Below, in pieces: positions 24,001 to 32,964 of a stretch of DNA of 64,000 nucleotides (positions are counted from its first letter, which is position 1; each line of letters opens with the position of its first letter). Source of the DNA: Microglena sp. YARC (lineage: Eukaryota > Chlorophyta > Chlorophyceae > Chlamydomonadales > Chlamydomonadaceae); NCBI GenBank assembly GCA_022414725.1, contig CM039462.1:100838481-100902480 (forward strand), given 5' to 3'. The position numbers were made by a program, and so were the translations under genes. A model generated the notes under the pieces. It was given only the letters and a program-made list of their open reading frames with translations. It searched no databases and was not told where the DNA came from.

Positions 24001-27000
24001 ATGTATGAATGTATGTATGGAAGGTGCGCTGCCTGATCAAGTCTATGATATTTTTTTTACAAAGTTTAAAACTTTTTGGAACTTTCAATTATTTGTTCAG
24101 ATAGCATGAGGGGAGTAGCATCCCATGAGTAGCATGTATGAATGTATGTATGGCAGGTGCGCTGGCTGATCATGTGGTTTTTTTCCTAAGTTTTGATTTT
24201 TTTTTACGAAGTTGTTTTTCCAGATGGCACGAGGGAAGTAGCATATCCCCCGAGTAGCATGTATGAATGTATGTATGGCAGGTGCGCTGCCTGATCATGT
24301 CGTTTTTTTTTCCAAAGTTTCAAAACTCTTTTCACGAAAGTTTTTTTTTCAGATGGCATGAGGGAAGTAGCATATCCCCCGAGTAGCATGTATGAATGTA
24401 TGTATGGCAGGTGCGCTGGCAGATCAAGTCTATTATTTTTATTTTTTTACAAAGTTTTGAACTTTTTGGTACTTTCAATTATTTGTTCAGATAGCATGAG
24501 GGGAGAAGCATTCCCCGAGTAGCATGTATGAATGTTTGTATGGCAGGTGCGCTGCAGTCATTTTTTGAACTTTTGGGTACTTTCAATTATTTGTTCAGAT
24601 AGCATGAGGGGAGAAGCATTCCCCGAATAGCATGTATGAATGTTTGTATGGCAGGTGCGCTGCAGTCTTTTTTTATGGCGACGCGTCGCCACTGCGTCGC
24701 CCACCCGTCGTGGCTAGGCGACGCATGGGTTTGGCTAAACTAGTCAGAATTGGCCTTCCGTCGCCCACGGAGCTACGGAAGGCCATTGGCCTAGAGACAC
24801 ACTGTGCTGGCTGATCATGGCTTTTCTGCGCAATGATAAAGCGCAACAGGTTTCAAAATCTCAAAGTCTGTTACGCAACACGTATCGTGTAGAACCCTGC
24901 TCCCCTGATGCTACATGATCAGCCACATAGCTGTTTTCCAGCTACAAGCAGCAGCTTCTAGGCAGCTCCCCGGGCTCCTCGAGATACTGTCTACACATTA
25001 AAAAGCACATATAGAATATGGGTCAGCTAGCTGTATTCCGTACCCGTAAGATCTAGATTCAATACACGAACAAATCACACAAAGTCGTTTTAAGTAGCAT
25101 TGTAAGATTATTACTGAGCATTATTTACCTTTAACTAGGCCTTTAAAACCAGCAATGGTATCGGCAAAATCAACAAATTTTCCAGCCAAACCTGTAAACA
25201 CTTCTGCTGAACAGACTGCAGAGGTTATGAAAGAACATATACATACCTGTCACTTCATGCAAACCTTAAGCAACCTAGTGCACCTGGAAGACGATGTCGT
25301 CAGCTTTTCATTGCTCCTGCCATATTTGGGTCTGGACAGGTGGTGGTCTCAGGGAGCTGCCTAGAATAAACTGGTGGTACCTTGGAAAAACGTCATATGC
25401 AGCGTCGCAAGCGCCGCAGAAATTGGCGGAGAGTGTTGGCAACAGAACGCGAGGTGGCACTGACGGAAGCCAGTTAGTTATGATACAGGTGGCTGGTTGT
25501 CATCGGTTAGACAGACGCACGGACGCACAGACGGACAACGGGGGTGGATCTGGGGGCTCTCGCCCCCCAGAAGGGGGGGCTTCACCAAACAACTGTGTGG
25601 CTGATCAAGTCGCATCAGGGGAGCAGGTTTGCTCTACACGCTGCGAGTTGTGTATCATACGCACCTATCCCCCCCCCACACACACACCTACCCACATACA
25701 CACCTACCCACACTCACACCTACCCACACACACACCTACCCACACACACACCTACCCACACACACACCTACCCACACACACACCACCTACCCACACACAC
25801 ACCTACCCACACACACACCTACCCACACACACACCTACCCACACACACACCTACCCACACACACACCTACCACACACACCACTACCACACACACACCTAC
25901 CCACACACACACCTACGCACACACACACCTACCACACACACACACACCTACCCACACCACACACTAACACACACACCTACCCACACACACACCTACCACA
26001 CACACACCTACACACACACCTACTCACACACACTACCCACACACACACCTACCCACACACACCTACCCACACACACACCTACACACACACACACACACAC
26101 TACCTACCCACACACACACCTACCCACACACACACCTACCCACACACACACCTACCCACACACACACCTACCCACACACACACACCTACCGACACACACA
26201 CCTACCCACACACACCTACCCACACACACACCTACCCACACACACACCTACACACACACACACCTACACACACACACCTACCCACACACACACCTACACA
26301 CACACACACACACCTACCCACACACACACCTACCCACACATACACCTACCCACACACACACCTACCCACACACACACCTACCCACACACACACCTACCCA
26401 CACACACACACCTACCCACACACACACCTACCCACACACACACCTACCCACACACACACCTACCCCACACACGCACCCTACCCACACACACACCTACCCA
26501 CACACACACCTACCCACACACACACCTACCCACACACACACCTACCCACACACACACCTACACACACACACCTACCCACACACACCTACACACACACACA
26601 CCTACACACACACACACCTACACACACACACACCTACACACACACACCTACACACACACACACACACCTACACACACAAACACCTACACACACACACACC
26701 AACACACACACACACCTACACACACACATACCTACACACACACACACCTACACACACACACACCTACCCACACACACACCTACCCACACACACACCTACC
26801 CACACACACACCTACCCACACGCACACCTACCCACACACACACCTACCCACACACACACACCTACCCACACACACACACACCTACCCACACACACACCTA
26901 CCCACACACACACCTACCCACACACACCTACCCACACACACACCTACCCACACACACACCTACCCACACACACACCTACCCACACACACGCCTACCCCCC

Positions 27001-30000
27001 CCACACACACCTACCCACACACACACCTACCCACACACACACACCACAACCTACACACACACACACCTACCCACACACACACCTACCCACACACACACCT
27101 ACCCACACACACACACCTACCCACACACACACCTACCCACAGACACACCTACCCACACACACACACCTACCCACACACACACCTACCCACACACACACCT
27201 ACCCACACACACCTACCCACACACACACCTACCCACACACACACCTACCCACACACACACCTACCCACACACACACCTACCCACACACACGCCTACCCCC
27301 CACACACACGCCTACCCACACACACACCTACCCCCCACACACACACCTATCCCCCCCCCACTACACGGCCTTTCGCCACCAGGTTGCATGCTTGTGTGAT
27401 TTTAGCTGAGCAGAGAAATGTATCATATCATCACCATACACCTATTTGGATGCCTGTTGTCAAGTCTTGGACATAACTTTTTTTAGCTATGAGTAGCAGC
27501 TCCTAGGCAGCTCCCTTTCACTTTCCTTGGGCCTAACCTGAAGCTAGCATGTGTGTCTGCTAGCAAGCTGTCATGACAGGCGTTCCAACGCAGCTTACAG
27601 CTTTGGTCTTGATCCAGTGGCTGGCTCATGGAGCTGGCTGGAAGCTGCCATTCGTAGCTCAAAAAAGAAACAGCAGTCTTGTACGAGTCTGTCAATTTGA
27701 ACCTCCTAATATGCTTATTTTCACGTGTACACTCCACATTTGTATCCATGCAGGCCTTTTGCATATGTTTACTTGTATGCGCCTTTGACCATATGTTTAC
27801 CCATTAACGCCATTTACCCATACGTGCCGTATTTGTACGCAGATTCTTACACATATTATGGAGACCCCCAAAACAACCCTGCAGGGGAGTAGCATCTCCT
27901 GTGTAGTATGTGTATATGTGTTTATGTGTATGTGTTTATGTGTGTGTGTATGTGTATATGTGTTTATGTGTTTATGTGTGTATGTGTATATGTGTGTGTG
28001 TATGTGTATATGTGTTTATGTGTATATGTTTGTATGTGTATATGTGTGTATGTGTATATGTGTTGATGTGTTTATGTGTGTGTATATGTGTTTATGTGTG
28101 TGTATATGTGTATATGTGTTTATGTGTATATGTGTATATGTGTTTATGTTTATATGTGTTTATGTGTATATGTGTATATGTGTTTATGTGTATATGTGTA
28201 CATGTGTACATGTGTACATGTGTATCATGTTTGCGCTGGCTGATCATAGCTGTTCCTTTCAGCTACCTGCAGCAGCTTCCAGGTAGCTACTTGAAATAAT
28301 ATTTACAAGCTTACAAATAATATTGATAAGCTTCTAGGCAGCTCCCCTATCTAGCTATCCAGCCAATCCTACAGCAACTTCGTGCATACAGAAGCTGACA
28401 GAAGCATCTTTCCAGTAACTCAGTTCTGTTGAAATCTTGGGGTTTTGCCCAGTGGCTGTCTCAGGGAGCTGCCTAGAAGCTGCTGCTTGAGAGCGAAAAG
28501 AAAATCTCTGCGGCTGATCAAGTAGCATCAGGGGAGCAGCATCCCCTGAGTAGCATGTATATATGAACATGGGGCCAACCACCTGTGGGATCCTGTGGGA
28601 TCCTGTGTGACACTATATGTGAAATCATATGTGAAATCATATGTGAAATGATATATGAAATCATATGTGTAATCATATGTGAAATCATATGTGAAATCAT
28701 ATGTGAAATCATATGTAAAATCATACGTAAAATGATGTGTGAAATCAGGCGTCCTCTGAGAAGCACATGCATACACAGACACACACACACAGGCACACAC
28801 ACACACACACAGACACACACACATGCACACCAGGGTAATTAAAAGCGCGCGCTTTTGCGCTTTTGCGCGCTGACTTTTTGACCCCCTCTGCGCTTCAAGC
28901 GCAGTTTTTTGCAACCCCCTGTGGGCGCAGCAAGCAATTTTTGCGCTTTTTGCACTACAAAGCGCAGTTTTTTGTTTTCAAGTGCGCTAAAGCGCTGGCC
29001 AATTTGGCCATTTGAAGTACCCTGATGCACACACACGCACACGCACGCACGCACACCAACACACAGGAAGCATATATGTATACAATCCCCGTTTAAACTA
29101 ATGGCTCAATGGTAGAGCTCCTTGAATGAAGGTGCCGGGTTCGAATTCCTACGGGTGCGCTTTAGTGTTCGCGGTCGCTGTCAACCGCCATGGTAACTTT
29201 GTCCAGGTAAAGTAGCAGCCCGTTCTCCACCGCCGTTTGATGCTGCTATCGATAATAATATGATCTTCATCCCTAAACCCTAAACCCTAAACCCAGGCAC
29301 AGTAGCATCAATGATGTGTTGTCAAGCTGCAGCCTCTCAGCTGGCATCCTCAACCCTAATTCCTAAAACCTTAACCCAGGCACATGAGCGTCGATGATGT
29401 GTTGGCAAGCTGCAGCCTCTCAGCTGGCATCCTAAACCCTAAATCCTAAACACAGGCACAGTAGCGTCGATGATGTGTTGGCAAGCTGCTACCTGTCAAC
29501 TGGCATTCTAAACCCTAAACCCTAAACCCTAAACTCTAAACCCAGGCACAATAGCGTCGATGATGTGTTGGCAAGCTGCTACCTGTCAACTGGCATTCTA
29601 AACCCTAAACCCTAAACCCAAAACTCTAAACCCAGGCACAATAGCGTCGATGATGTGTTGGCAAGCTGCTACCTGTCAACTGGCATTCTAAACCCTAAAC
29701 CCTAAACCCTAAACCCTAAACTCTAAACCCAGGCACAATAGCGTCGATGATGTGTTGGCAAGCTGCTGCCTGTCAACTGGCATTTTAAACCCTAAACCCT
29801 AAACCCTAAACTCTAAACCCAGGCACAATAGCGTCGATGATGTGTTGGCAAGCTGCAGCCTCTCAACTGGCATCCAAAGAAGCAGAGACTTCCCAGGACA
29901 CACTTCAAATTTCAAGTGGGCATAAGTATGCGGCATCTGCCTTTGCTGCATGCTGTGTGGTGAGGGGAGCTGCCCATGAGGCTTTCAAACAGAAAGACAG

Positions 30001-30067
30001 GTCAATGGTGGCTGGAGATATCATTCCTCGTCTCAATGCGTCATTTAAGTCCCTCTCCCAGTACTGA
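16175..30067 (+). CDS. NAXD: ATP-dependent (S)-NAD(P)H-hydrate dehydratase, C-terminal five exons (partial gene)
   Basis: Exons are 16175-16267, 18858-18995, 21148-21274, 23656-23784 and 29823-30067; all junction phases agree and give 243 residues plus TGA. The enzyme dehydrates the damaged (S)-epimers of NAD(P)HX using ATP. Family landmarks appear in order: [15 protein letters not shown] (glycine loop), [31 protein letters not shown] and the nucleotide/catalytic motif GGQGDVLAG, then the C-terminal helix region [20 protein letters not shown]. The N-terminal third of the family domain (roughly 100 residues) and any transit peptide are missing and must lie in the satellite, the gap or further upstream. 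Introns of 2.1-6.0 kb are filled by exon-edge arrays and mobile elements. The family assignment is firm from motif order; function in vivo is inferred. Confidence 0.88.
16388..17560 (+). repeat. Donor-edge copies of NAXD exon A (six)
   Basis: Units at about 16386, 16559, 16728, 16897, 17068 and 17488 each hold CACGCC-CTGTTGACCAA-TGGATCAAAC...CCTGGTC-TG|GTAAGAC, followed by intron tails that include CTTCCTCTTTTTCATTTTCAG and GGTGA-TTACAT. Spacing is about 170 bp, except for a 420-bp GC-rich interruption (17120-17480). Confidence 0.85.
17560..18140 (+). repeat. Acceptor-side copy of NAXD exon B and ATTTATTTATGCATT-rich intron
   Basis: At 17690-17805 the intron end TGCTTGTGTGCTGCAG and the exon start GGCCCAGGTATAGGAGATGA are copied from the true exon B (18815-18900). 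The copy loses its frame after about 60 exon bases. Around it are AT-rich (TTTATTTATGCA)n tracts and three short units (CATAAGACTG-ATCAAATGTCTT-AATGCATT). Confidence 0.7.
18149..18372 (+). mobile_element. hAT-type MITE with 8-bp TSD (TTGGCTAC)
   Basis: The 224-bp element starts CAGTTTTTTTG and ends AAAATATCCCTG. The 8-bp target duplication TTGGCTAC is perfect at 18141-18148 and 18373-18380. It shares internal sequence (TTTTCAAATC near the left end; GGGGTC and CGATCG near the right end) with the elements at 61657 and 62424. It has no coding capacity. It is inserted in the NAXD intron upstream of exon B. Confidence 0.85.
18858..18995 (+). CDS. NAXD: NAXD exon B
   Basis: One hundred and thirty-eight nt (46 codons), phase 0 to phase 0, between TGTGCTGCAG and GTAAGTT. 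It carries [19 protein letters not shown] and [20 protein letters not shown]. These are the family's glycine-rich loop and the following strand/helix. Confidence 0.9.
19028..19115 (+). mobile_element. Terminal fragment of the GCAGCTTC-AGGCAGCTCC element family
   Basis: GCTACGAGCAGCAGCTTCC followed by AAGCAGCTCC and a matching inverted tail ending near CAGCTACGG resemble the ends of the MITE family seen whole at 27471-27674. This copy is short and probably internally deleted. Confidence 0.45.
19150..19345 (+). repeat. Donor-edge copy of NAXD exon B
   Basis: The last ~60 exon bases (GTAGTGGCATCAACGTCATT...CCTGATTTGGTT) recur at about 19157-19210, followed by a matching intron start. A further TTCGTTGCAG acceptor-like site at 19253 precedes about 80 bases of open frame, which is not needed for phase. 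Confidence 0.7.
19396..19546. repeat. (AACC)n microsatellite
   Basis: About 150 bp of CCAACCAACCAA with a few irregular units. Confidence 0.97.
19615..20075. repeat. (GGCTT)n, (CCTTT)n, (CCTTG)n and C-rich tracts
   Basis: A series of pentamer repeats runs from 19615 to 19925, with the unit changing from TTGGC to TTTCC to TTGCC and back. It is followed by a C-rich CCCCACCCC tract to about 20075. No coding signal is seen. Confidence 0.9.
20100..20990 (+). repeat. Acceptor-edge copies of NAXD exon D (about 16)
   Basis: About sixteen units of 57-60 bp each read CCTCAG|GGCTACCAAGAATGCG, then TGCTCACCCC-AATTTGAATTTGAATTTGAAA. The exonic part is the first ~30 bases of exon D (the [10 protein letters not shown] segment), and the rest is degenerate AATTTG-rich sequence. 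The last unit (from 20947) extends further into the exon ([15 protein letters not shown]) before a poly-C run. Confidence 0.95.
21029..21068. repeat. Poly-C run of about 40 bp
   Basis: A homopolymer immediately upstream of CA-rich intron sequence. Its length is likely unreliable. Confidence 0.95.
21148..21274 (+). CDS. NAXD: NAXD exon D
   Basis: One hundred and twenty-seven nt between CACCAG and GTGGGTG, starting in phase 0 and ending with one base. It encodes [17 protein letters not shown], then [19 protein letters not shown]. The TPN-E-RL motif is typical of the family. It is the only unit that joins the repeated 5' part to the repeated 3' part. Confidence 0.9.
21400..23260 (+). repeat. 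Donor-edge copies of NAXD exon D (about 11)
   Basis: About eleven units of 115-300 bp contain GGTGAAGGAGCCATGGGCA, then GTTGGCAGAGACACACTGAGGACATAG...GGTGGGTG. This matches the 3' third of exon D (the [16 protein letters not shown] segment) plus donor. Each is preceded by TTGTATCTTGGCCTTGGTGGGG-like intron sequence. A CACACCCCACACCC minisatellite (22840-22972) and several AATCAAA-TCTATCACACCTA blocks are shared between units. Confidence 0.92.
21651..21779. repeat. Perfect-arm hairpin with telomeric loop
   Basis: Two ~44-bp arms, 21651-21694 and 21733-21776, are reverse complements with two or three mismatches. One arm contains GGGGAAGCTACCCTCCAGT and AGCTAGCATCCACAA. The loop holds three TTTAGGG repeats. 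The flanks share GTGGAAAGTG on both sides, which could be a target-site duplication of about 9-10 bp, but that sequence is also part of the surrounding repeat unit. Confidence 0.85.
23300..23545. repeat. Two copies of a 65-bp unit
   Basis: AATAGT-CGCCGTATTAC-AGGC-TGAGGTTGAGGGGGCCAGCCCG is repeated at 23392 and 23479, each preceded by AAATAAA/GTAAACAAAC. Related CAACCTCA-GCCTCG segments occur at 18700, 37805 and 56520, so this is an interspersed repeat. Confidence 0.6.
23656..23784 (+). CDS. NAXD: NAXD exon E
   Basis: One hundred and twenty-nine nt between AACTTGCAG and GTGCGCTGG. It begins with two bases that complete the codon split at exon D and ends with one base. It encodes [20 protein letters not shown] and ends in GGQGDVLA, the conserved ATP-binding/catalytic motif. 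An alternative end at 23801 (donor GTAGTT) would add GALADQ, but the phase would then not fit exon F. Confidence 0.88.
23870..24670 (+). repeat. Donor-edge copies of NAXD exon E (seven)
   Basis: Units near 23887, 24016, 24149, 24275, 24400, 24538 and 24648 each read GTATGGCAG|GTGCGCTGGCTGATCA, preceded by a shared block (CAGATAGCATGAGGGAAGTAGCAT...AGTAGCATGTATGAATGTAT). The exonic part retained is very short (about GGCAG), so these are mostly duplicated donor plus intron start. Confidence 0.8.
24670..25160. other. Low-copy intron sequence
   Basis: A GC-rich stretch (24680-24800) with CGTCGCC and GCGACGC inverted motifs is followed by AT-rich sequence. A partial GCAGCTTCTAGGCAGCTCC element end lies at about 24935-24985. 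No gene is seen. Confidence 0.6.
25388..25595 (+). mobile_element. Non-autonomous element, GCGTCGCAAGCGACGC family, copy 1
   Basis: It opens with ATGCAGCGTCGCAAGCGCCG, continues AATTGGCGGAGAGTGTTGGCAAC, and ends in the hairpin GGGGGCTCTCGCCCCCCAGAAGGGGGGGCTTC. The same order of blocks appears at 39910-40092 on this strand and at 58302-58498 and 58746-58935 on the other strand. There is no coding capacity, and the transposon class is unknown. Confidence 0.75.
25668..27362. repeat. (CCCACACACACACCTA)n minisatellite, 1.7 kb
   Basis: A CA-rich array with the 14-16-bp unit CACACACACACCTACC. Long open frames of Thr/His/Pro/Tyr result from the absence of stops in the unit and are not considered genes. 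Confidence 0.97.
27471..27674 (+). mobile_element. MITE, GGCAGCTTCTAGGCAGCTCC family, full copy
   Basis: The left end (CTTTTTTTAGCTATGAGTAGCAG) and the right end (the inverse of GTTTCTTTTTTGAGCTACGAATGGCAGC) are imperfect inverted repeats. The flanks AGTCTTGG (27463-27470) and AGTCTTGT (27675-27682) match at 7 of 8 bases, as expected for an 8-bp duplication. Internal blocks (GAAGCTAGC-TGTG-TCTG, CATGACAGGC) recur at 58937 and, inverted, at 60521. Confidence 0.75.
27905..28232. repeat. (TGTGTATATGTGTTTA)n microsatellite
   Basis: A TG/TA-rich array of about 320 bp. It ends in GCGCTGGCTGATCATAG, a fragment like the exon-E donor repeat. Confidence 0.95.
28245..28505 (+). mobile_element. MITE, GGCAGCTTCTAGGCAGCTCC family, diverged copy
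   Basis: The inverted ends CAGCTACCTGCAGCAGCTTCC (left) and AGGGAGCTGCCTAGAAGCTG (right) enclose about 180 bp. A second TTCTAGGCAGCTCC inside suggests nesting. It lies between two exon-E-like CTGGCTGATCA fragments. Confidence 0.6.
28610..28748. repeat. 12-bp tandem repeat (GAAATCATATGT)n
   Basis: About eleven units, several with one-base changes. (CA)n follows to 28822. Confidence 0.95.
28831..29024 (+). mobile_element. hAT-type MITE with 8-bp TSD (ATGCACAC)
   Basis: The 194-bp element begins CAGGGTAATTAAAAGCGCG and ends with the inverse of CAGGGTACTTCAAATGGCC. The perfect 8-bp duplication ATGCACAC lies at 28823-28830 and 29025-29032. Its interior is a set of GCGC-rich palindromes (AGCGCAGTTTTTTG repeated). 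It does not resemble the other MITEs here beyond the CAGGG terminus. Confidence 0.9.
29095..29270 (+). mobile_element. tRNA-derived SINE, copy 1
   Basis: The head has an A-box-like ATGGCTCAATGGTAGAGC and a B-box-like GCCGGGTTCGAATTCC at tRNA spacing. The body, GGTCGCTGTCAACCGCCATG followed by TTTGTCCAGGTAAAGTA, is shared with copies at 41955 and 49685. It lacks a full acceptor stem, so it is not an intact tRNA gene. Confidence 0.75.
29272..29822 (+). repeat. Acceptor-edge copies of NAXD exon F with telomere repeats (six)
   Basis: Six units of 65-100 bp read CCCAG|GCACAATAGCGTCGATG, then TGTTGGCAAGCTGC-CCT-TCAACTGGCAT, and then two to five CCCTAAA telomere-type repeats leading to the next CCCAG. 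The exonic part matches the first ~50 bases of exon F. Telomere-type repeats therefore form the polypyrimidine/acceptor context of every unit, including the true exon. Confidence 0.93.
29823..30067 (+). CDS. NAXD: NAXD terminal exon F
   Basis: Two hundred and forty-five nt from the CCCAG acceptor to the TGA stop. Joining to exon E gives [20 protein letters not shown], a natural continuation of the family motif. It then encodes [20 protein letters not shown] and [20 protein letters not shown]. The closing helix with DII-L-A-F is typical of NAXD C-termini. Confidence 0.9.
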
Positions 30068-31295
30068 AGGCTGGATCAATCAGATGATTTGGCAGGTAGC
30101 TTGTCTCCCGTGGTCAACAGAGGTAGTGGTGAATGTTCGTTTGGTCAAGGGTCAGTATCTCCCACCGACCCTAAGTGCGCCTAGTTTTTGTAGGAGTGGC
30201 AACGCCATTCGAACTGAATCCTTGGTGTCGCTAGTTTGTGTAGGGAGACCCATCTCCTGGGGTGAAATTCCTTTCACAACCAGTAACGACTAAAAAAATG
30301 GGCAGATTCATGGGTCCATGGTGGCTAGAGATATCATTCCTCGTCTCAATGCGTCATTTAAGTCCCTCTCCCAGCGCTGAAGGTTGGATCAATCAGATGA
30401 TTTGGCAGGTAGCTTGTCTGCCGTGGTCAACAGAGGTAGTGGTGAATGTTCGTTTGGTCAAGGGTCTGTATCTTCCACCGACCCGAAGTGCGCCTAGTCT
30501 TTGTAGGAGTGGAAACGCCATTCGAACTGAATCCTTGGTGTCGCTAGTTTGTGTAGGGAGACCCACCTCCTGGGGTGAAATTCCTTTCACAACCAGTAAC
30601 GACTAAAAAAATGGGCAGGTTCATGGGTCCATGGTGGCTGGAGATATCATTCCACATCTCAATGCGTCATTTAAGTCCCTCTCCCAGCGCTGAAGGTTGG
30701 ATCAATCAGATGATTTGGCAGGTAGCTTGTCTCCCGTGGTCAAAAGAGGTAGTGGTGAATGTTCGTTTGGTCAAGGGTCTGTATCTTCCACCAACCCGAA
30801 GTGCGCCTAGTCTTTGTAGGAGTGGCAACGCCATTCGAACTGAATCCTCGGTGTCGCTAGTTTGTGTAGAGAGACCTACCTCATGGGGTGAAATTCCTTT
30901 CACAACCAGTCATGACTACAAAAATGGGCAGGTTCACGGGTCCATGGTGGCTGAGATATCATTCCTCATTTCAATGCGTCATTTAAGTCCCTTTACCAGC
31001 GCTGAAGGTTGGATCAATCAGATGGTCAGATTCACAGCAGGTAACTTCAGGAGGACCCCTAGCTCTGGTGCCTGAGACGCAACCAATAGTATAGCCTGCG
31101 TCCTGTGACGCAACGGACCCTTCCTTCTAGTCAACGGTCCCTCCCCACGTGTTGTCCTGCGGCGCAACGGACCCTTCGGTGCTGTGTCTGCGACGGAGGA
31201 CGCAGCGTCCTGAACACAGGTGTATGGTGGCTGGAAATATCATTCCTCATCGGAATGCGTCATGTAAGTCCATCTGTCAGTGCTTTAGGTTGAAT
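30068..31295 (+). repeat. Stop-codon-edge copies of NAXD exon F (about 310-bp units)
   Basis: The last ~70 bases of exon F (from ATGGTGGCTGGAGATATCAT to the TGA) plus about 240 bp of following sequence recur at about 30310, 30625, 30940 and, more degraded, 31215. Most copies end CCAGCGCTGA instead of CCAGTACTGA. The tail includes TTTGGCAGGTAGCTTGTCTC and ACCCAC-TCCTGGGGTGAAATTCC. Open frames through the units have no family support. Confidence 0.93.
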
Positions 31296-31582
31296 ACGCA
31301 GACGGCGGGGAGCCAAATTGCTAGCTGGAGCCGTGTAATCAAGTTCAAGTTAAGTCCATCTTGCAGCGCTGAAGGCTGGGTCCAGGGTTACGCAGACGGC
31401 GGGGAGCCAAATTGCTAGCTGGAGCCGTGTAATCAAGTTCAGGTTAAGTCCATCTTGCAGCGCTGAAGGCTGGGTCCAGGGTTACGCAGACGGCGGGGAG
31501 CCAAATTGCTAGCTGGAGCCGTGTAATCAAGTTCAGGTTAAGTCCATCTTGCAGCGCTGAAGGCTGGGTCCAGGGTTGTTCA
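31296..31582 (+). repeat. 90-bp tandem repeat containing a stop-edge remnant
   Basis: Three and a half units of AAGTCCATCTTGCAGCGCTGAAGG, then GGTCCAGGGTTACGCAGACGGCG and CAAATTGCTAGCTGGAGCCGT. The first block is a shortened exon-F end. The CAAATTGCTGGCTAAAGCTATG-like block also occurs at 23560, 31950 and 32265. Confidence 0.9.
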
Positions 31583-31586
31583 GGAC

Positions 31587-31728
31587 TAGGGATCGGCATA
31601 TCATATGATGTTGGCCAAAGGTACAAATACAAATTGCATCCTATGATATTTTATTTAAATGGTAACTTTAGCCTAGTCAGACTGCCATGGTGACATAATA
31701 TCATATGATGTCATATTGCCGTTCCCTA
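31587..31728 (+). mobile_element. hAT-type MITE, TAGGG-CGGCATATCATATGATG family, copy 1 (TSD TTCAGGAC)
   Basis: The 142-bp element has termini TAGGGATCGGCATATCATATG and the inverse of TAGGGAACGGCAATATGACAT. The 8-bp duplication TTCAGGAC is perfect at 31579-31586 and 31729-31736. The interior has AAATTGCATC-TATGATATT and AATGGTAACTTTAGCCTAG, shared with the copies at 40136, 42593 and 62928. Confidence 0.9.
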
Positions 31729-32620
31729 TTCAGGACGCTGTATCCTGCGTCGCAGACGCAATTACAAAGGGTCCGTTGCATCCTGAGGCGTAACGTGGGG
31801 AGGGTCCGTTGCGTCACAGACGCAGGCTACGGGTCCGTTGCGGAACGTTAGTGTCTCAGGATGCAGGCTTTGAAATTGGTTGCGTGTCAGGAGGACTCTC
31901 AGACGTAGAGCTGGGAGTCCTCCTGAACAAGCCTGGTTGGATCCAAAGACGGCAAGCAGCCAAATTGCTGGCTGGAGCCGTGTAATCAAGTTCAAGTTCA
32001 ATTGTAGTCCATCTCCCAGCGCTGAATGTGAACTTGTTAACAAAGATTCGGCCAGCAATTCGGCGGCTTGCCCTCTTCAGCAGTAAAACAAAATAGTCAC
32101 CAGGAAAATGTAAGCGCGGATTTGTGTGTCTTGTTCCATTACCCCGTATAATCCGAACACCCACTACATCTGAAGAAGCACAGAAGAAGAAAAAGATAAC
32201 ACCGGTATAACTTACCGGACCCACAGCCAGTCTGTCGTTATCCAACAGTGCAGATTTTATTTTGATTTTCTGGCTAAAGCTATGTCATGTTCAAGTTCAA
32301 GTTATCCAACAGTGCAGAAGCATGACTTGGTTACTTATGCCCATTTCCCAGCTAATTAATGGTTAGAACCCCCCCCCCCCACACACACACACACCCCACC
32401 CTGCATGTGTTCAGCGGGCTTGGGTCAACCATGGCCTGCCTATGACAATGTAATGTTAATAACCAAACGTGACGAATAGCGACGACACTAGTGGTGCTTA
32501 GGAAGGGTCACCGAGGTGTTATTACAGAGGGGGGTTACATCACGATCGCTGGACGCAGGTATAAGAAATCACGGATATCCGACGAAAACAGAAACAGTCA
32601 ACCATAGGGAAAACACTAAC
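31729..32620. other. Intergenic low-copy sequence
   Basis: It contains several GGGTCCGTTGCGTCACAGACGCAG-like fragments (also at 31080-31210 and 33600-33890), one copy of the CAAATTGCTGGCTGGAGCCGTG block with an exon-F-end remnant (31950-32030), and a C/CA run at 32368-32392. No gene is supported. Confidence 0.5.
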
Positions 32621-32804
32621 TGACTACTCAGATTGGACAGCGGCTGACACGAATCCTGCCGAAGGGTGAGGAACTGAAAATCTCAGCCAGTCGATTTTGG
32701 GACGGATTAGTCTGCTCATCGGCTTCATATAGTTGGTTCCGGGTTGGTTCAATAACTTATTTGCTACCATGTATGGTTGCTCAGGACGCTGCGTCCTCGG
32801 TCGA

Positions 32805-32885
32805 AGTGGGGGGAGTTGCGGGAACCGAACCCGCAACCTCTCGCAAGCAGATCGCGGTGTACAAATCGTGAGCCAAGTCTGTTGT
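32805..32885 (-). repeat. tRNA-like remnant
   Basis: On the minus strand, TTGCGGGTTCGGTTCCCGCAA forms a perfect T-arm with a B-box-like loop, preceded by a D-arm-like GGCTCACG. The acceptor stem does not pair, so this is probably a SINE head or tRNA fragment and not a gene. Confidence 0.4.
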
Positions 32886-32964
32886 TTGCGACTAGAGTTA
32901 TTCAAGACGCTGCGTCCTCCGCCCTTCTACAATATACACTTAATTCGCTAGTTTCTCTATCCCT

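Noticed and set aside
25294..27409. Open frames of 600-700 codons rich in Thr/His/Tyr/Pro
   Set aside because: They are translations of a CACACACCTACC minisatellite whose unit lacks stops. Two frames are open at once, and there are no family motifs.
29095..29165. Intact tRNA gene
   Set aside because: A- and B-box-like motifs and T-loop are present, but the acceptor stem does not pair and the same head recurs with a SINE body elsewhere.
30262..31075. Repeated plus-strand frames of 105-166 codons after the NAXD stop
   Set aside because: They are out-of-frame translations of the ~310-bp stop-edge copies (the copied exon end is read in another frame).
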